Shown here: positions 1 to 8,763 of the stretch, one piece after another | Layout of the letters: each line of letters opens with the position of its first letter | How positions within the stretch are numbered: position 1 is the first letter of the stretch | From: Runella sp. MFBS21 | Lineage (GTDB): Bacteria; Bacteroidota; Bacteroidia; Cytophagales; Spirosomataceae | Length of the DNA: 64,000 nucleotides | Assembly (NCBI RefSeq): GCF_029433105.1 | Contig: NZ_JARNTW010000001.1 | Span: forward strand, 186,001 to 250,000 | Reading direction: 5' to 3' | Position numbers and translations under genes: made by a program | The notes under the pieces: model-generated | Told to the model about the DNA's origin: nothing | The model's database searches: none | The model's input: only the letters and a program-made list of their open reading frames with translations

Positions 1-2
1 AT

Positions 3-2606
3 GGCGTACAAGCCGAGCTCAACGACGTCAGTGCCGATGATGTAGAGTCGATTCAGGTACTTAAAGATGCTGGTGCGGCCTCTATTTATGGAGTTCGTGG
101 TTCAAACGGTGTCATCATCGTTACGACCAAAAAAGGAAAATCAGGGCAGCCTGTGATTTCGTATGATGCCTACTACGGTAATCAGCAACCTTTGCAAGGA
201 AATGTATTCAATTTGCTCAATTCGACGGATTTTGCTCGTTTGACCAAAATCGCTTACCCTACTACAGGCTTGTTTCAAAACGGTCTTCCTGACTTTACGT
301 ATAGAGGTCCGGGTGCAACAGGGGTAGGAAAAGCAGGAGATGCCGCCGTAGACCCTTCTAAGTACAATTTCGACGCCAACGCGCCAGGTCGTAATTACTT
401 GATTCAGGCTGTCAATAAAACAGGTACTGACTGGTTTCATGAGTTGTTTAAAAATGCCCCTATGACTAGCCACAACCTAACCGCGAGTGGTGGAACCGAC
501 AAATCGAATTATATGGTTTCGTTGGGCTACTTCAACCAACAAGGTACCATGTTGAAGAGTTATTTGGAACGTTATTCGGCACGTATCAATACCCAATTCA
601 AGATTAAAAACAACATCAGAGTTGGGGAAAATGTGTATATGTTTTATAAGAAAAACCCTGGTTTTGACAACCTAAGTACCGGAAATCCTATCGCTTGGAC
701 TTACCGCGCTATGCCTATCATCCCTGTGTATGACATCAAAGGCAACTATGGTGGTACATTTGCTGGCCCAGAGCTAGGAAGCTCATCTAATCCAGTAGCG
801 GTACAAATGAATACCGTCAACAACAAAAACAATGCTTGGGATGTAGTAGGAAATGTGTTTGCAGAAGTGGATTTCTTAAAGCACTTTACCGCTCGTACAA
901 GTTTTGGGGGAACCATTGATAATCAGTACGCTACCAATTTCAACTTTACCCCTTATAACAATTCTGAAGGAAATACCAACCCCAACTCCTTCTCCGAAAT
1001 TGCGCTCTACAACAGTAACACCATGTGGACCAACACCCTTACTTATACCAATGCGTTTGGGAAACACAACCTAAAAGCGATTGTAGGTTCGGAGGCGATT
1101 CGCAATTATGGTCGCTATTTGATTGGGTCGGCAAGTAGATTATTTTCGACCAATTTTGATTATTTGAGCCTTTCAAACGGTACTATCAATATTACCAACT
1201 CCAGCAGTGCGTATCACAATACTCTCTTCTCCATTTTTGGTCGTGTTGATTATGCTTATGACGACAAATACCTCGTGGGTGTGACAGTTCGCCGCGACGG
1301 TTCTTCGCGTTTTGGGGCCAATCGCCGCTACGGAACCTTCCCTGCGGTATCATTAGGCTGGCGCTTGACAGGCGAAGAATTCTTGAAAGATGTAGCGTGG
1401 CTCAACGAGCTTAAACTCAGAGGTAGCTATGGTGTATTGGGTTCTCAAAACAACGTAAGTCCTCAGAATGCCTATACGCTATTTGGTGGAACTTTTGCCA
1501 ATGCCTACTATGATATCAATGGCAACAACGCCTTGGTACAAGGTTTTGCGCAAACTAGCATCGGAAACCCCAACACAGGTTGGGAGGAAAACATCGTGAC
1601 CAACGTCGGGTTGGATGCGACTATCCTAAACAATAAATTGGATGTATCGGTCGAATACTACCAAAAATCAATTAATGGACTGTTATTTACCCAACCTCTC
1701 CCTGCTACTGCGGGTGGAGCTACGGCTCCTACGGTCAATATCGGAGACATTCAAAACAAAGGGGTAGATTTGGGGTTAACTTACCGTCATGCAGTTAATT
1801 CTGAACTTAAATTTAACATTGGTGCCAATATTACCACTTACAAAAACAAAGTAGTAAATACGCCAAGCCCTGGGTATTTTGACGGAGCTAATACCCAAAA
1901 TTTAGGGAATGTAGTACGTAACCAAATCGGTCAGCCAGTAAGTTCGTTCTTTGGATATCAGGTGATTGGTTTATTCAAAAATGATGCAGAAGTGACGGCT
2001 TCTCCTACTCAAAGTGGTGCCGCACCGGGTCGCTTCAAATATGCCGACATCAACGGTGACAACAAAATCGATGCAAGTGACCGTACTTTCTTGGGAAGTC
2101 CTAACCCGGACTTTACTTACGGACTGAACTTAGGTGCTACGTATCGTAATTTTGATTTCTCGACGATTTTGTACGGCTCACAAGGCAACGAAATTTTCAA
2201 TACCGTAAAATCCTTTACGCATTTCTTTAGTACCTACGTGGGTGCCAAAAGCAATGACCTTCTCAACGCTTGGACGCCCGAAAACCCCAATAGCAATATT
2301 CCCAAAATCGAATCCACTGGTTCGTTTAGCTCATCGGGCGTTTCCAATTCATTTTACGTAGAAAACGGTTCGTTCCTCAAAATGCGCTCTTTGATGGTGG
2401 GATATACTGTTCAACCTTCTTTCCTCAAAAAATATGGTATGAGCAAGCTGCGTGTATATGCCCAAGGAGCCAATTTGTTTACGATTACCAAATACAGCGG
2501 ACTCGACCCTGAATTGAGTGGTAACAGTTCGGCGTTTGGAATTGATTATGCCAACTACCCCAACAACCAACGGAATTTCATTCTGGGCCTCAACCTTTCT
2601 TTCTAA
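3..2606 (+). CDS. SusC/RagA-family TonB-linked outer-membrane receptor, 5'-truncated by the window edge
   Basis: Outer-membrane beta-barrel that would import a ligand captured by its SusD partner, powered by TonB. The reading frame is open from base 3, so the true start lies upstream. The visible 867 residues begin inside the plug domain: the segment ending NGVIIVTTKKGK at about residues 35-47 is the hallmark of the SusC plug end. The rest is a beta-barrel rich in Asn, Tyr and Gly, ending in an aromatic residue (LNLSF), as expected for a Bam-inserted barrel. The signal peptide, carboxypeptidase-like domain and first half of the plug are missing. A SusD gene follows after a 59-base gap, which makes the pair secure. 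The ligand is unknown. The downstream catabolic genes suggest a small acidic or amide-containing carbohydrate, but that is inference. Confidence 0.95.
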   Translation, partial: GVQAELNDVSADDVESIQVLKDAGAASIYGVRGSNGVIIVTTKKGKSGQPVISYDAYYGNQQPLQGNVFNLLNSTDFARLTKIAYPTTGLFQNGLPDFTYRGPGATGVGKAGDAAVDPSKYNFDANAPGRNYLIQAVNKTGTDWFHELFKNAPMTSHNLTASGGTDKSNYMVSLGYFNQQGTMLKSYLERYSARINTQFKIKNNIRVGENVYMFYKKNPGFDNLSTGNPIAWTYRAMPIIPVYDIKGNYGGTFAGPELGSSSNPVAVQMNTVNNKNNAWDVVGNVFAEVDFLKHFTARTSFGGTIDNQYATNFNFTPYNNSEGNTNPNSFSEIALYNSNTMWTNTLTYTNAFGKHNLKAIVGSEAIRNYGRYLIGSASRLFSTNFDYLSLSNGTINITNSSSAYHNTLFSIFGRVDYAYDDKYLVGVTVRRDGSSRFGANRRYGTFPAVSLGWRLTGEEFLKDVAWLNELKLRGSYGVLGSQNNVSPQNAYTLFGGTFANAYYDINGNNALVQGFAQTSIGNPNTGWEENIVTNVGLDATILNNKLDVSVEYYQKSINGLLFTQPLPATAGGATAPTVNIGDIQNKGVDLGLTYRHAVNSELKFNIGANITTYKNKVVNTPSPGYFDGANTQNLGNVVRNQIGQPVSSFFGYQVIGLFKNDAEVTASPTQSGAAPGRFKYADINGDNKIDASDRTFLGSPNPDFTYGLNLGATYRNFDFSTILYGSQGNEIFNTVKSFTHFFSTYVGAKSNDLLNAWTPENPNSNIPKIESTGSFSSSGVSNSFYVENGSFLKMRSLMVGYTVQPSFLKKYGMSKLRVYAQGANLFTITKYSGLDPELSGNSSAFGIDYANYPNNQRNFILGLNLSF

Positions 2607-2665
2607 GGTATTGAATAAATGATAAACACGAGAAATCGGATAACATTCCAAACATATTGACTCTC

Positions 2666-4453
2666 ATGAAAAGATTTAAAACACTTTTATATGCCGCTGG
2701 ATTGGGGTTGATTTTGACCACCAACTCTTGTAAGGATGATTACTTAGAAATTGGGGCACTAGGCTCCACAAGCGAAGCTACTTTGGCCAACAAAGCGGGG
2801 GTCAATGGCCTACTTGTGGGTGCGTATTCTCTCCTCGACGGCTGGGGCGTACCGGGTACTACCTATTATTTTGTAGGTGTAAGCAACTGGATTTTTGGCG
2901 GTGTTACGTCTGATGATGCCCATACTGGTACACAAGCCTCGGCGCTTCCGCCAATGGAAGCCGTAGAAAGCTATAATTATGACGCTACTATGGCACCTTT
3001 CAACAATAAGTGGATTGTGCTGTATGCAGGGATTCAGCGTGCCAACGACGTATTGCGTGTTTTAGCCAAAACGACCGACCCTTCGCTTTCGGCAGAGGAA
3101 GCCAAGCAAATCAAGGCAGAAGCTACATTCTTGCGTGCAGTGTATCACCTCGAAGCTGCCAAAATGTGGGAAAACATTCCTTATCTTGACGAAAACGTGA
3201 GCTATTCAAATGGTAACTTCAACGTAAGCAATACCACTTCAGCGTGGCCTAAAATCGAAGCGGATTTCAAATTTGCTGCGGATAATTTGAGCGCTACCAA
3301 AACCGACGTAGGCCGCGCCAATAGCTGGGCAGCCAAAGCTTTCTTAGCCAAAACCTATATGTTTCAAGATAAATATACCGATGCAAAACCACTATTGGAA
3401 GAAATCATTGCGAATGGTGTGACGGCTTCGGGTGCTAAATATGCTTTGGTAAACTATGCCGACAACTTCAATCCTTCTAAAAAGAATGGTCCTGAATCCG
3501 TATTTGCTGTACAAATGTCGGTAGCGGAGTCGTTTCAAAACGGAAACTATGGCGATGCCCTCAACTTCCCAATGGGTGGGCCTGCTACTTGCTGCGGTGC
3601 GTATCAGCCTTCATTTAGTTTGGTAAATTCTTATAAAACAGACGCTACTACGGGTCTTCCTTTGATTGATACTTTCAATAACTCTGACGTCAAAAACGAC
3701 CAAGGTATCGAAAGCAGCACTCCTTTCACACCTTATGAAGGTACGCTCGACTCGCGTTTGGACTGGACAGTAGGTCGTCGGGGTATTCCTTACCTAGATT
3801 GGGGACTTCATCCGGGCAAAGCATGGATTCGGGTACAGGATGTGGCAGGACCTTACAGCCCTATCAAAACCATTTATTACCAAGCAGCTGCGGCTACTAC
3901 TTCTTCGTCATCACGTTGGACTTCCAACAACTACACCATGATTCGCTTTGCCGACGTACTGCTGTGGGCCGCCGAAGTTGAAGTAGAGGTAGGAACCCTA
4001 GCCAAAGCCCAAGAATACGTAAACCGCGTAAGAGCACGTGCCGCCAACCCTGCGGGATGGGTCAAAAAATATGTTGACAATACAGCTCCTTTAAAAGGCT
4101 TTACTAGCGAACCCGCTGCTAATTACAAAGTAGGTTTATATACAACTGAGTTTACGGCAAAAGGCAAAGATTTTGCGCGTGAGGCTGTTCGCTTCGAGCG
4201 TAAAATTGAGCTAGGAATGGAAGGCCACCGTTTCTTTGACCTTCGTCGTTGGGACAACGGAACAGGCTATATGGCCAATACCCTCAACGCATACGTAGCA
4301 CACGAAACATCAATCCCTAGTTATAACTTCACTTATATGAAAGGAGCTACATTCAAAAAAGGCAAAAGTGAATTGTATCCTATTCCTCAGGCGCAGATTG
4401 ATTTAAGTGTCGTAAATGGCAACTCGGTATTGAAACAAAATCCGAATTATTGA
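2666..4453 (+). CDS. SusD/RagB-family ligand-binding outer-membrane lipoprotein
   Basis: Surface lipoprotein that caps the neighbouring SusC barrel and binds the ligand. It has 595 residues. I choose the ATG at 2666 because it gives a clean lipoprotein signal (MKRFKTLLYAAGLGLILTTNSC, lipid-modified Cys at residue 22); the in-frame TTG at 2657 is less likely. The sequence after the Cys (KDDYLEIG) is a typical SusD start. The SusD C-terminal pattern is present: an RVRARA helix, then FERKIELGMEGHRFFDLRRW, then a Pro-Ile-Pro motif near the end (LYPIPQAQIDL). A strong stem-loop follows the stop. Family assignment is secure; ligand unknown. Confidence 0.95.
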   Translation: MKRFKTLLYAAGLGLILTTNSCKDDYLEIGALGSTSEATLANKAGVNGLLVGAYSLLDGWGVPGTTYYFVGVSNWIFGGVTSDDAHTGTQASALPPMEAVESYNYDATMAPFNNKWIVLYAGIQRANDVLRVLAKTTDPSLSAEEAKQIKAEATFLRAVYHLEAAKMWENIPYLDENVSYSNGNFNVSNTTSAWPKIEADFKFAADNLSATKTDVGRANSWAAKAFLAKTYMFQDKYTDAKPLLEEIIANGVTASGAKYALVNYADNFNPSKKNGPESVFAVQMSVAESFQNGNYGDALNFPMGGPATCCGAYQPSFSLVNSYKTDATTGLPLIDTFNNSDVKNDQGIESSTPFTPYEGTLDSRLDWTVGRRGIPYLDWGLHPGKAWIRVQDVAGPYSPIKTIYYQAAAATTSSSSRWTSNNYTMIRFADVLLWAAEVEVEVGTLAKAQEYVNRVRARAANPAGWVKKYVDNTAPLKGFTSEPAANYKVGLYTTEFTAKGKDFAREAVRFERKIELGMEGHRFFDLRRWDNGTGYMANTLNAYVAHETSIPSYNFTYMKGATFKKGKSELYPIPQAQIDLSVVNGNSVLKQNPNY

Positions 4454-4463
4454 TTAGCTTTAA

Positions 4464-4497
4464 TATCCTTTCCAAGGTGCAAAGCCTTGGAAAGGAT
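4464..4497 (+). other. Strong intercistronic stem-loop after susD
   Basis: Perfect 13-bp inverted repeat (ATCCTTTCCAAGG at 4464-4476 with its complement at 4485-4497) around a 7-base loop. No good T-run follows, so it may be a weak terminator, a processing site or a 3' stabiliser of the susC/susD message rather than a full stop before the catabolic genes. Confidence 0.6.
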
Positions 4498-4532
4498 GCA
4501 ATGATTTCTTTGCCTAATTTTCAGATTAACAA

Positions 4533-5327
4533 ATGCTTTTTTACGCATCCACATACGCCGACCTCAACAAGGCAACCAAAGACAAGGTTGTGCTTCTTCC
4601 TCTAGGAGCTATCGAACAGCACGGGCCTCATTTGTCGGTTTCGACCGATACCGATATCGTTACTTATGTCGCTCAGCAGATAGAAAAATTATTGCCCTAC
4701 TCTGTTTTACTTTGTCCTACGTTGCCTTTTGGGTCGAGTCATCATCATTTGTCTTTTGGAGGAACCATAAGCCTCGCTCCTGAACTCTACACCCAAGTCA
4801 TCATTGATCTCGTAAATTCGTTGGTAGTGAGTGGATTTCGCAAAATTTTATTGCTCAATGGACATGGCGGTAATATCACGCCCGTCAAACAAGCTTTAGC
4901 GGTATTGAGCAAGCGTTTTGATGTATCTCATCAGCCTACTATCGCCTTAGCTACTTACTGGGAAGTAGGCGGAAAAGCTTTTGCAGGCGAGGCACCTATG
5001 CAAAGCCCTGCCCTAAGTCACGCTTGTGAGTACGAAACCAGCATGATGCTCCATCTTTTTGCCGACAAAGTGTGGATGGATAGAGTGGCGCGTGCCCAGC
5101 GCCCCGAAAGCAACGGCTATATCCCTTGGGAAGATGATGAGCCTTACCGAGGTGTTACGGTATTCAAACAAACGGAATTTATATCGAGCAACGGCAGTAG
5201 TGGAGAGCCACAACTAGGAACTGCCGAAAAAGGTCAATATTTATTAGAGAAAGCAATAGAAGGGCTAGTGTCTTTTGTAGAGTCATTCAAAAACTGGCCA
5301 CTATCTGATAGCTTGGTAAATTCATAA
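4533..5327 (+). CDS. Creatininase-family metal-dependent amidohydrolase
   Basis: Cytoplasmic di-metal hydrolase of the creatininase/ArfB/MftE fold, which opens cyclic amides or cleaves formamides. It has 264 residues, normal for the family. Visible metal-site motifs are GAIEQHGPHL (Glu28, His30), TDTD (Asp39 or Asp41), NGHGGN (His111) and HACEYETS (Glu166, Glu168; the family usually has His-Ala-Gly-Glu here). There is no signal peptide. The ATG at 4533 starts directly at the usual family N-terminus. It leads a closely packed set of genes, 11 bases before ridA. Creatinine itself is not a likely substrate; in this setting a lactam or N-acyl intermediate of the imported compound is more plausible, which is inference. 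Confidence 0.88.
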   Translation: MLFYASTYADLNKATKDKVVLLPLGAIEQHGPHLSVSTDTDIVTYVAQQIEKLLPYSVLLCPTLPFGSSHHHLSFGGTISLAPELYTQVIIDLVNSLVVSGFRKILLLNGHGGNITPVKQALAVLSKRFDVSHQPTIALATYWEVGGKAFAGEAPMQSPALSHACEYETSMMLHLFADKVWMDRVARAQRPESNGYIPWEDDEPYRGVTVFKQTEFISSNGSSGEPQLGTAEKGQYLLEKAIEGLVSFVESFKNWPLSDSLVNS

Positions 5328-5338
5328 TTGTGAAAGAT

Positions 5339-5731
5339 ATGACTGAAAAAATAGAAATTCATCACCCCGACAAAGCGGTCGATACGGGTGCTTATTCGGC
5401 GGGTGTACAGGTAGGTGAATGGCTCTTTGTGAGTGGTCAAGGACCTTTAGATTTGGCTACGGGAGAGGTGATTCATGGAACTATAGAAGAAGAAACTTTA
5501 CATACGCTTTCTCATATCCAGAAAATAGTAGAAGCCGCTGGGGGCAGTATTGATAACATCGTAAAATGTACGGTACATTTAGAAAATATCAACGATTTTG
5601 ACCGCTATAATGTGGCTTATGCTTCCTTTTTTAGAGGTATCAAACCCGCCCGCACTACGGTGCAATCCGTATTGTCGGATGGTATCAAAATAGAAATAGA
5701 CGCGATTGCCATTATTCCAAAAAAATCATGA
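5339..5731 (+). CDS. RidA/YjgF/YER057c/UK114-family enamine/imine deaminase
   Basis: Small trimeric enzyme that hydrolyses reactive enamines or imines to ketones and ammonia, or a specialised member of that family. It has 130 residues from the ATG at 5339; a GTG at 5330 would add three residues. The family Arg is present (KPARTTVQ, Arg105), followed by the acidic residue in IKIEIDAIAI (Glu119). The stop overlaps the next start by four bases (ATGA), so the two are translationally coupled. Being inside a catabolic operon suggests either clean-up of an imine released by a pathway enzyme or a dedicated catabolic deaminase. The family is clear, the exact substrate is not. Confidence 0.9.
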   Translation: MTEKIEIHHPDKAVDTGAYSAGVQVGEWLFVSGQGPLDLATGEVIHGTIEEETLHTLSHIQKIVEAAGGSIDNIVKCTVHLENINDFDRYNVAYASFFRGIKPARTTVQSVLSDGIKIEIDAIAIIPKKS

Positions 5732-6699
5732 CAAACAAAAAAAGAATCGGCACGGTAGGTTTGGGCCTAATGGGAAGTAGCATTGCTACCTGCATTTTAG
5801 CAGCTGGGCATGATGTAACCTCCTTGGTCAAGGACTTATCACAAGCCGATGAAGCCAAAGCTCGAATTTTGGGCTTTTTGGAACAGTTACACGAAGAAGA
5901 AATTCTGACCCAAAGCCCCCAAGAAGTTTTAAAACGCCACATTATTACCGACGATGTGTCCCTATTTCGGGAACACGAAGTGGTGATAGAATCGATTACA
6001 GAAAATATCGAAGAAAAGAAGAAGGTATATCAACGCCTCGAAACCGTGCTCTCACCGACGGCGATTATTGGTAGTAATACTTCGGCAATTCCGGTTACGG
6101 TTTTGCAAAGTGGGCTCCAACATCCCGAACGGGTCTTAGGCATTCACTGGGCCGAACCTGCCCATATTACCCGTTTCATGGAGGTAATTTGTGGTAATGA
6201 ATCCGACCTAAAGTACGCTTATGAAATTGTGGCTTTGGCCGAAAGCTGGGGCAAAGAACCTTCCTTGTTAAAGAAAGATATTCGCGGGTTTATTACCAAT
6301 CGTATCATGTACGCCATGCTACGAGAAGCTTTTTATTTGGTCGAAAATGGCTATGCCACCGTGGAGGATGTAGACCGCTCTCTCCGCAACGACCTCGGTT
6401 ATTGGATTACGTTTGCGGGGCCTTTCCGCTTTATGGATTTGACGGGTATTCCGGCTTATCTCACCGTGATGAAAGACTTATTCCCCGAACTCAGCAATAC
6501 CGCCCAAGTACCTTCTTTGATGGAAGAAGTGGTGGCCTCTGGCGCCAAAGGCGTAAGCAACGCAAAAGGGTTTTATCCTTATACGTCCCAAAGTGCGGAG
6601 CATTGGGAAAAGCAATTTGTTGAGTTCAGCTACGACATCCGAAAACTGGCTAAAAAATATTCCTCTACTTCTTCAGAAGATAAAAATGACGCTTATTAA
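5728..6699 (+). CDS. 3-hydroxyacyl-CoA dehydrogenase-like NAD-dependent oxidoreductase
   Basis: Two-domain NAD-dependent dehydrogenase of 323 residues. The N-terminal Rossmann fold shows GTVGLGLMGSSIA (Gly11, Gly13, Gly16). SNTS follows at 116-119 and the probable catalytic His140 lies in GIHWAEPAH. The C-terminal helical domain begins around 190 (GFITNRIMYAMLREAFYLVENG). In true acyl-CoA enzymes the catalytic His sits in an HFFNP motif; here it is HWAEP, so the substrate is probably a free hydroxy acid (as in L-gulonate 3-dehydrogenase and lambda-crystallin relatives) rather than a CoA ester. It overlaps ridA by 4 bases and the enolase-superfamily gene by 14, so it belongs to the same operon. 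Confidence 0.85.
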   Translation: MTNKKRIGTVGLGLMGSSIATCILAAGHDVTSLVKDLSQADEAKARILGFLEQLHEEEILTQSPQEVLKRHIITDDVSLFREHEVVIESITENIEEKKKVYQRLETVLSPTAIIGSNTSAIPVTVLQSGLQHPERVLGIHWAEPAHITRFMEVICGNESDLKYAYEIVALAESWGKEPSLLKKDIRGFITNRIMYAMLREAFYLVENGYATVEDVDRSLRNDLGYWITFAGPFRFMDLTGIPAYLTVMKDLFPELSNTAQVPSLMEEVVASGAKGVSNAKGFYPYTSQSAEHWEKQFVEFSYDIRKLAKKYSSTSSEDKNDAY

Positions 6700-7810
6700 A
6701 ACCATAAAAGCCACGCAAGTGGTAGTGCCTGCCAAACCTGGCAGTCTTAACTCTGAGGAGGTAATTGACAAAGATGCTGCTTTTGCCCAAAAATTTTTGA
6801 CTGGCGAACGATGGACCGAGTTTGCCAACCAGCCTAAATGGATTATTGAGATTACGTTGGCAAACGGTCTTACGGGTATCGGTGAAACGTATCGGAGTGC
6901 TTCCGAAGAGGTGCTTTTGGAAGCGATGAAAACTTTTGTAGGGCAGGATGTTTTGAAACTAAACTGGCGTCGTTTGCCCCTCACTGACCAACGTATTTAC
7001 GAAGCTTTTGAGACGGCCGTACTGGATGTGGTGGGCAAAATACTGAACGTACCGGTCGCTCAATTGCTCGGAGGTATCTATCGCGACCGGATTGATTGCT
7101 TCGGCTGGACAGGCCGCCGTACTCCCGAAGATGCCGCCCAAAAAGCCTACGAAGCCATGCAAAAAGGGCACAAGGCTTTTAAATTCAAGTGCTCGGATGA
7201 AGACCCTGTGCGGCTTTGGACGGCCGAAATAAAGAAAAAATGCGGCGATGGCATCAAGATATTACTCGACCCCAATCAGCGCTGGACCGACGTAGCTACC
7301 ACGCTTCGGCTAATGGAAGGCGTCGAAACCGACATCATGCTTGGCCTTGAAGATCCTATTCTTCATGCCGATGTGGCGGGTTTTAAATACCTCCGTCAAA
7401 CCTTGGGAATACCGATGTACCGGCATATATCCCTTCCTTATACCCAAGACATCCGCGATATGATTGCTTTTGTACGCGCCGATGCTGTGGATGGCTATAA
7501 TTTCAATGGTTCGGCCTACAACTGCGTTCTTTTGGCGGAGATTGCTCATTTGGAGGGCAAATCATGCTGGCGTGGCTCAGAAGTAGACTTGGGTATTTCC
7601 GAAACCATGGGGCTTCATATAGCGGCGGCTAGTGTAAACTGTACCATTCCGTCCGATATTTTTGGCGAATTGGTTCGGGAAAATGATTTGATTGTAAATC
7701 CCATTCAGTTTGAAGATGGTGCTGCCCTACTGCCTTCGGGAGCTGGGCTTGGCATCGCGCTAGACCAAGAAGCGCTTCATCATTACAAACAGCGCGAAAT
7801 GAGCGTTTAA
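6686..7810 (+). CDS. Enolase-superfamily (mandelate racemase/muconate-lactonizing type) enzyme
   Basis: Barrel enzyme that abstracts an alpha proton from a carboxylate, probably a sugar- or hydroxy-acid dehydratase or an epimerase. It has 374 residues from the ATG at 6686, which overlaps the upstream gene by 14 bases; an upstream in-frame start would add 31 residues with no family match. Recognisable are a capping domain at 1-125, KFK at 166-168 (the K-x-K general-base position), LLDPNQRW with metal ligand Asp195, and GLEDPI with Glu222. The next strand, where a Glu or Asp usually supplies the third ligand, reads IPMYRHISL with His247 instead. I cannot assign a reaction; a dehydratase followed by the downstream DHDPS-family lyase would make a coherent pathway. 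Confidence 0.87.
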   Translation: MTLIKTIKATQVVVPAKPGSLNSEEVIDKDAAFAQKFLTGERWTEFANQPKWIIEITLANGLTGIGETYRSASEEVLLEAMKTFVGQDVLKLNWRRLPLTDQRIYEAFETAVLDVVGKILNVPVAQLLGGIYRDRIDCFGWTGRRTPEDAAQKAYEAMQKGHKAFKFKCSDEDPVRLWTAEIKKKCGDGIKILLDPNQRWTDVATTLRLMEGVETDIMLGLEDPILHADVAGFKYLRQTLGIPMYRHISLPYTQDIRDMIAFVRADAVDGYNFNGSAYNCVLLAEIAHLEGKSCWRGSEVDLGISETMGLHIAAASVNCTIPSDIFGELVRENDLIVNPIQFEDGAALLPSGAGLGIALDQEALHHYKQREMSV

Positions 7811-7824
7811 CCCCTTTTTGCTTT

Positions 7825-8751
7825 ATGAAAAAATCTGTCATGTCTTGGATTATTCTGTTTGCTTGCAATTTTATGTGGGCATTCCACTTTACAAGCATCA
7901 AGCTCACCCAAGACCAAGTAGGCCCTTATTTTACAGTATGGGCACCCATGTTGCTAGCTACGATATTGTTGGCTCCTTTTGTGGCTAGAGATTTCAAAAA
8001 AGGGGGTAAAAAACTCAAAGACATTCTCATTTTTGTACAGCTTGCCGCACTAGGTGCTTTTCCTTCCCAAGTACTCATGACCTGGGGTACTCAATACTCC
8101 CTAGCGAGCAATGCCGCTATTTTGGTCTTGACTTTACCGGTCATTACGGCCGTATTTGCCTTTCTTATTTTAAAAGAAAGAATGAATACCGCCCGCTGGA
8201 TAAGTTTTGGGATTGCGATTATCGGGGTTGCTCTGTGTTCGACCGACGATATTAAGCGCGTGGACTTAGGCTCGCGCTATGCGCTTGGAAATGTGCTGAT
8301 TTTCTTAGCAATTTTAGGAAATGCCTATTACAATGTAGGCTGTAAACAAATCGCCGAAAAATACACCGAAATCGAAATGGTATTTTATACCTATCTTGTA
8401 ATGTGTATCCTGCTTACTCCTCTAGTGCTGTATTACGAACCTGAGATGTTTGGCAAAATTCCGGAGTTTACCACCAACACTTGGATAGGAATGATTTCGT
8501 TGACGGTATTCCACAATTTCCTTTCTATGGTGTTGTTTTTCAAAGCCCTAAAAAACTTGGATGCCACCCAAGTGGCCTTGTCCAACTACCTCATTACATT
8601 CATGGGGCTGCCGATTGCGGCCTTTTGGCTAGGCGAAAAACTCAATACGCAGGCCATTGTAGGAGGTGTATTGGTACTAGTTTCGACCCTTATCCTTTCT
8701 ATAGTTGATAATAGAGTGCAACAAAAAAAATTGATTAATAACAATCCATAA
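7825..8751 (+). CDS. EamA/DMT-family inner-membrane transporter
   Basis: Ten-helix drug/metabolite transporter of 308 residues. Hydrophobic segments are visible from residue 7 (IILFACNFMWAFHFTSIKL) through to the last helix (IVGGVLVLVSTLILSIV), arranged as two EamA repeats. The second begins near residue 150 (GNVLIFLAILGNAYYNVG). It lies 14 bases after the enolase-superfamily gene and 12 before the DHDPS-family gene, so it should carry the pathway substrate or a product across the inner membrane, complementing the SusC/SusD pair in the outer membrane. The direction of transport cannot be read from sequence. Confidence 0.88.
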   Translation: MKKSVMSWIILFACNFMWAFHFTSIKLTQDQVGPYFTVWAPMLLATILLAPFVARDFKKGGKKLKDILIFVQLAALGAFPSQVLMTWGTQYSLASNAAILVLTLPVITAVFAFLILKERMNTARWISFGIAIIGVALCSTDDIKRVDLGSRYALGNVLIFLAILGNAYYNVGCKQIAEKYTEIEMVFYTYLVMCILLTPLVLYYEPEMFGKIPEFTTNTWIGMISLTVFHNFLSMVLFFKALKNLDATQVALSNYLITFMGLPIAAFWLGEKLNTQAIVGGVLVLVSTLILSIVDNRVQQKKLINNNP

Positions 8752-8763
8752 TCAGTCAAAATT

